Below are positions 62,240-64,000 of a DNA stretch of 64,000 nucleotides, piece by piece (position 1 is the stretch's first letter; each line of letters begins with the position of its first letter). The stretch comes from Pseudomonas sp. JQ170C. GTDB lineage: Bacteria > Pseudomonadota > Gammaproteobacteria > Pseudomonadales > Pseudomonadaceae. The notes beneath the pieces were generated by a model. It was given only the letters and a program-made list of their open reading frames with translations, was not told the origin of the DNA and did not search any database. Where the stretch lies: NCBI RefSeq assembly GCF_035581345.1, contig NZ_CP141608.1:3812501-3876500 (forward strand), read 5' to 3'. The position numbers and the translations under genes were made by a program.

Positions 62240-63277
62240 TCAGTGGTTGTCGGGCAGTTGCCACTGGGCACTTTGGCCAAAAAACGCCTGGGCGTTGTCC
62301 TCCAGGCTTTCCAGGTGATAGCCGCCCTCCTGCACGATCAGGCACGGCAGGCCGAGGCTGCGAATCCGCTCGCCCAGGGTGGCGAAGCCGTCGCGGGTGA
62401 CGGCGACCTTGCTTTGCGGGTCCAGCTCGAAGATGTCGAAGCCCAGCGACAGCACCAGCACCTGCGCGCCAAAGCGCTTCACTGCGACCAGGGCTTGCTC
62501 CAGTTGTTCGAGGAAATCCGCCTCGCTGGCACCGTGGGCCATCGGCAGGTTCAGGTTGTAGCCCTCCCCGGCGCCGCTGCCGCACTCATCGGCAAAGCCG
62601 GCCACGCCGGGGTAGAAGTTGGTGGGGTCGCCATGCACCGAGACGTACAGGACATCATCCCGTTCATAGAAAATTTCCTGGATGCCCTGGCCGTGGTGCA
62701 TGTCGGTGTCGAGCACCGCGACCCGCTCGAAGCGCTCGCGCAGCACCTGGGCGGCAATGGCGGCGTTGTTCAGGTAGCAGAAACCACCGGCGGCTTCGGC
62801 CCGGGCGTGATGACCCGGTGGCCGGCACAGGGCATAGGCCGCCGGCTCGCCATCGAGCAGTGCCCGCGCCCCGGCCACCGCGCTTTGCGCTGACCAGTAG
62901 GCCGAGCGCCAGGTCAGCTCGCCCACCGGACAACTGCCGTCGGCCAGATACCGGGCCGCCTGGGCGAGGATGCCGCGCAGGGCGTTGGGTTCGCGCACGA
63001 AGATGTTCGACATCACTTCATCGCCCCAGTCCTCGGGCACTTCCTTCCAGCGCCGATGGGCCTCTTCAAGAAACGTCAGGTAAGGCGCGCCGTGCACCGC
63101 CAGCAGCGGCTGCAGGCCGCCATCCGCCGGCTGGGCGATCTCGAAGCCCAGGCCCTTGGCCGCCTGCAGCAGGTTACGCGCGCGTTCGGGCACTTCCTGA
63201 GGGGTACGCATCTGGCCGCGGGAATAGTAGCTGCGCGGGTGATGCAGCAGCTGTTCAGGGTGAAAGTAGCAACGCAT
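62240..63277 (-). CDS. Histone deacetylase-family amidohydrolase (acetylpolyamine amidohydrolase-like)
   Basis: 345 residues from ATG 63277 behind AAGGAG. Zinc-hydrolase motifs of class II HDAC-like enzymes: CRPPGHHARAEAAGGFCYLNNAAIAA, VLDTDMHHGQGIQEIFY, LVLSLGFDIFELDP and the C-terminal GGYHLESL with the transition-state residue. The N-terminal segment (SYYSRGQMRTPQEVPERARNLL) is that of acetylpolyamine amidohydrolases, which deacetylate acetylated polyamines in the cytoplasm. It lies 10 nt after the M20 amidohydrolase gene, so one operon is likely. Confidence 0.92.
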   Translation of the reverse strand: MRCYFHPEQLLHHPRSYYSRGQMRTPQEVPERARNLLQAAKGLGFEIAQPADGGLQPLLAVHGAPYLTFLEEAHRRWKEVPEDWGDEVMSNIFVREPNALRGILAQAARYLADGSCPVGELTWRSAYWSAQSAVAGARALLDGEPAAYALCRPPGHHARAEAAGGFCYLNNAAIAAQVLRERFERVAVLDTDMHHGQGIQEIFYERDDVLYVSVHGDPTNFYPGVAGFADECGSGAGEGYNLNLPMAHGASEADFLEQLEQALVAVKRFGAQVLVLSLGFDIFELDPQSKVAVTRDGFATLGERIRSLGLPCLIVQEGGYHLESLEDNAQAFFGQSAQWQLPDNH

Positions 63278-63287
63278 GAGCTTCTCC

Positions 63288-64000
63288 TTAGTCGACCCGG
63301 CCGGCACGGGCCAGCACGGCGTTGAGCAGTACGTCGGCGCCCTGGCGCACGTCTTCGGGCAACACGTCTTCGGCCTCGTTATGACTCAGGCCGCCCACGC
63401 AAGGGATGAACACCATGGCCGTCGGGCAGTAACGCGACAGCAGGATCGCATCATGACCGGCACCGCTGACGATGGTTTGCTGCGTGTACCCCAAGCCATC
63501 CACCGCCGCCTGCACGGCGGCCACGCAGTCGGCATCGAAGGGCGTGGCCGGGCTGACCCAGTGGCGGCTGAGGCTGACCTTCAAGCCGCGCGGAGCGGCA
63601 ATCGCCCGCAAGCGCGCTTCGACCTGCCGCTCCATCTCTTCGATGGCGCTGTCGTGGTGGTGCCGCAGGTCGACGGTGAACTGCAGCAGGCCGGGAATGG
63701 TGTTGCGCGACGATTTGGCGATGCTCAATTCGCCCACGGTGGTCAGGCCTTCGGGGGCGAAGTCGCTGGCCAGCTGTTCGATCGCCTGGATCATGGGGGC
63801 GGCGCCATAAAGGGCATCCTTGCGCAGAGGCATGGGGGTGGTGCCGGCATGGGCAGCCATGCCTTGGACCTGCACATCGAGCCAGCGAATAGCTTGGCCG
63901 CCGCTGACCACGCCGATGCTCTTGGCGTTGTCTTCAAGGATCGGACCTTGCTCGATATGCGCCTCGAAATAGGCATCCACCGCACCGCCCAACGGGCGTT
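63288..64000 (-). CDS. M20-family amidase/hydrolase (N-carbamoyl-amino-acid or allantoate type), partial
   Basis: The C-terminal 237 or so residues are inside the window; the N-terminus continues past base 64000. The visible part has the dimerisation domain and family motifs: EAHIEQGPILEDN, VQGMAAHAGTTPMPLRKDAL, FTVDLRHHHDSAI and the late zinc-ligand region IVSGAGHDAILLS with VGGLSHNEAED. Such enzymes hydrolyse N-carbamoyl amino acids, allantoate or related amides. Operon with the acetylpolyamine amidohydrolase suggests nitrogen-compound breakdown; the exact substrate is open. Confidence 0.92.
   Translation of the reverse strand, partial: RPLGGAVDAYFEAHIEQGPILEDNAKSIGVVSGGQAIRWLDVQVQGMAAHAGTTPMPLRKDALYGAAPMIQAIEQLASDFAPEGLTTVGELSIAKSSRNTIPGLLQFTVDLRHHHDSAIEEMERQVEARLRAIAAPRGLKVSLSRHWVSPATPFDADCVAAVQAAVDGLGYTQQTIVSGAGHDAILLSRYCPTAMVFIPCVGGLSHNEAEDVLPEDVRQGADVLLNAVLARAGRVD

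Overview
The window looks like chromosomal DNA of a Pseudomonas, most probably of the P. putida/P. fluorescens side of the genus. The grounds are the high GC, the many copies of the GGAGCGGGCTTGCCCCGCGA-type REP element, and gene families typical of that genus (SfnR-like regulator, FecI/FecR/TonB receptor sets, PauR-like XRE-cupin regulator, Sco/PCuAC pair, acetylpolyamine amidohydrolase). No rRNA, tRNA, CRISPR array, transposase or phage gene was seen.

Layout. 1-1.1 kb: the end of an unrecognised gene, a four-cysteine ArsR/SufR-type regulator and a small molybdate-binding (Mop) protein. 1.3-17.7 kb: an organosulfur-type locus. A DszC/SfnC-like monooxygenase and an SfnR-like sigma-54 activator lie on the plus strand. 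Facing them is a ten-gene minus-strand operon: TonB receptor, lipoprotein binding protein, permease B, DszC-like enzyme, LLM flavin monooxygenase, aldo/keto reductase, permease C, fused double ATPase, second DszC-like enzyme, MFS exporter. A near-consensus -24/-12 promoter sits just ahead of the TonB receptor, so the activator and operon probably form one regulatory unit. 18.1-23.9 kb: a complete membrane formate dehydrogenase (alpha, beta, gamma, FdhE), with Cys instead of Sec. 23.9-24.8 kb: repeat-rich DNA. 24.8-26.1 kb: a RES-type toxin/antitoxin pair. 26.2-33.1 kb: LysE exporter, FAD hydroxylase, sodium:solute symporter with a 40-residue partner, SotB-like MFS, and small periplasmic and cytochrome b561 genes.

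33.1-46.1 kb: iron and copper genes. These are a catecholate-type TonB receptor, the Sco/PCuAC copper-chaperone pair, and a FecI-FecR-TonB receptor signalling set whose receptor is separated from fecR by about 0.94 kb of inverted large repeats; a TetR regulator, a diguanylate cyclase, a YbaK-type deacylase, a GNAT enzyme and a methyltransferase-like membrane protein lie between. 46.1-51.2 kb: TAXI-TRAP transporter with DUF1850, plus small proteins. 51.2-55.5 kb: a stand-alone FecR-like periplasmic protein, a DUF2790 protein, an ECF sigma/anti-sigma pair, and a divergent periplasmic catalase-like enzyme with cytochrome b561. The two arms are linked by a symmetric pair of ECF promoters. 55.5-64 kb: MFS exporter, XRE-cupin regulator, thioredoxin-like protein, DUF2790 protein, OmpR/EnvZ-type two-component system, a REP array, cupin, NmrA-type protein, histone-deacetylase-like amidohydrolase, and an M20 amidohydrolase cut by the window edge.

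The signals I consider most worth following are the sigma-54-driven organosulfur operon of unknown substrate, the palindromic divergent ECF promoters, and a family of about 300-bp intergenic repeats whose stems show compensatory base changes. All functional calls come from reading the sequence; no database search was run.
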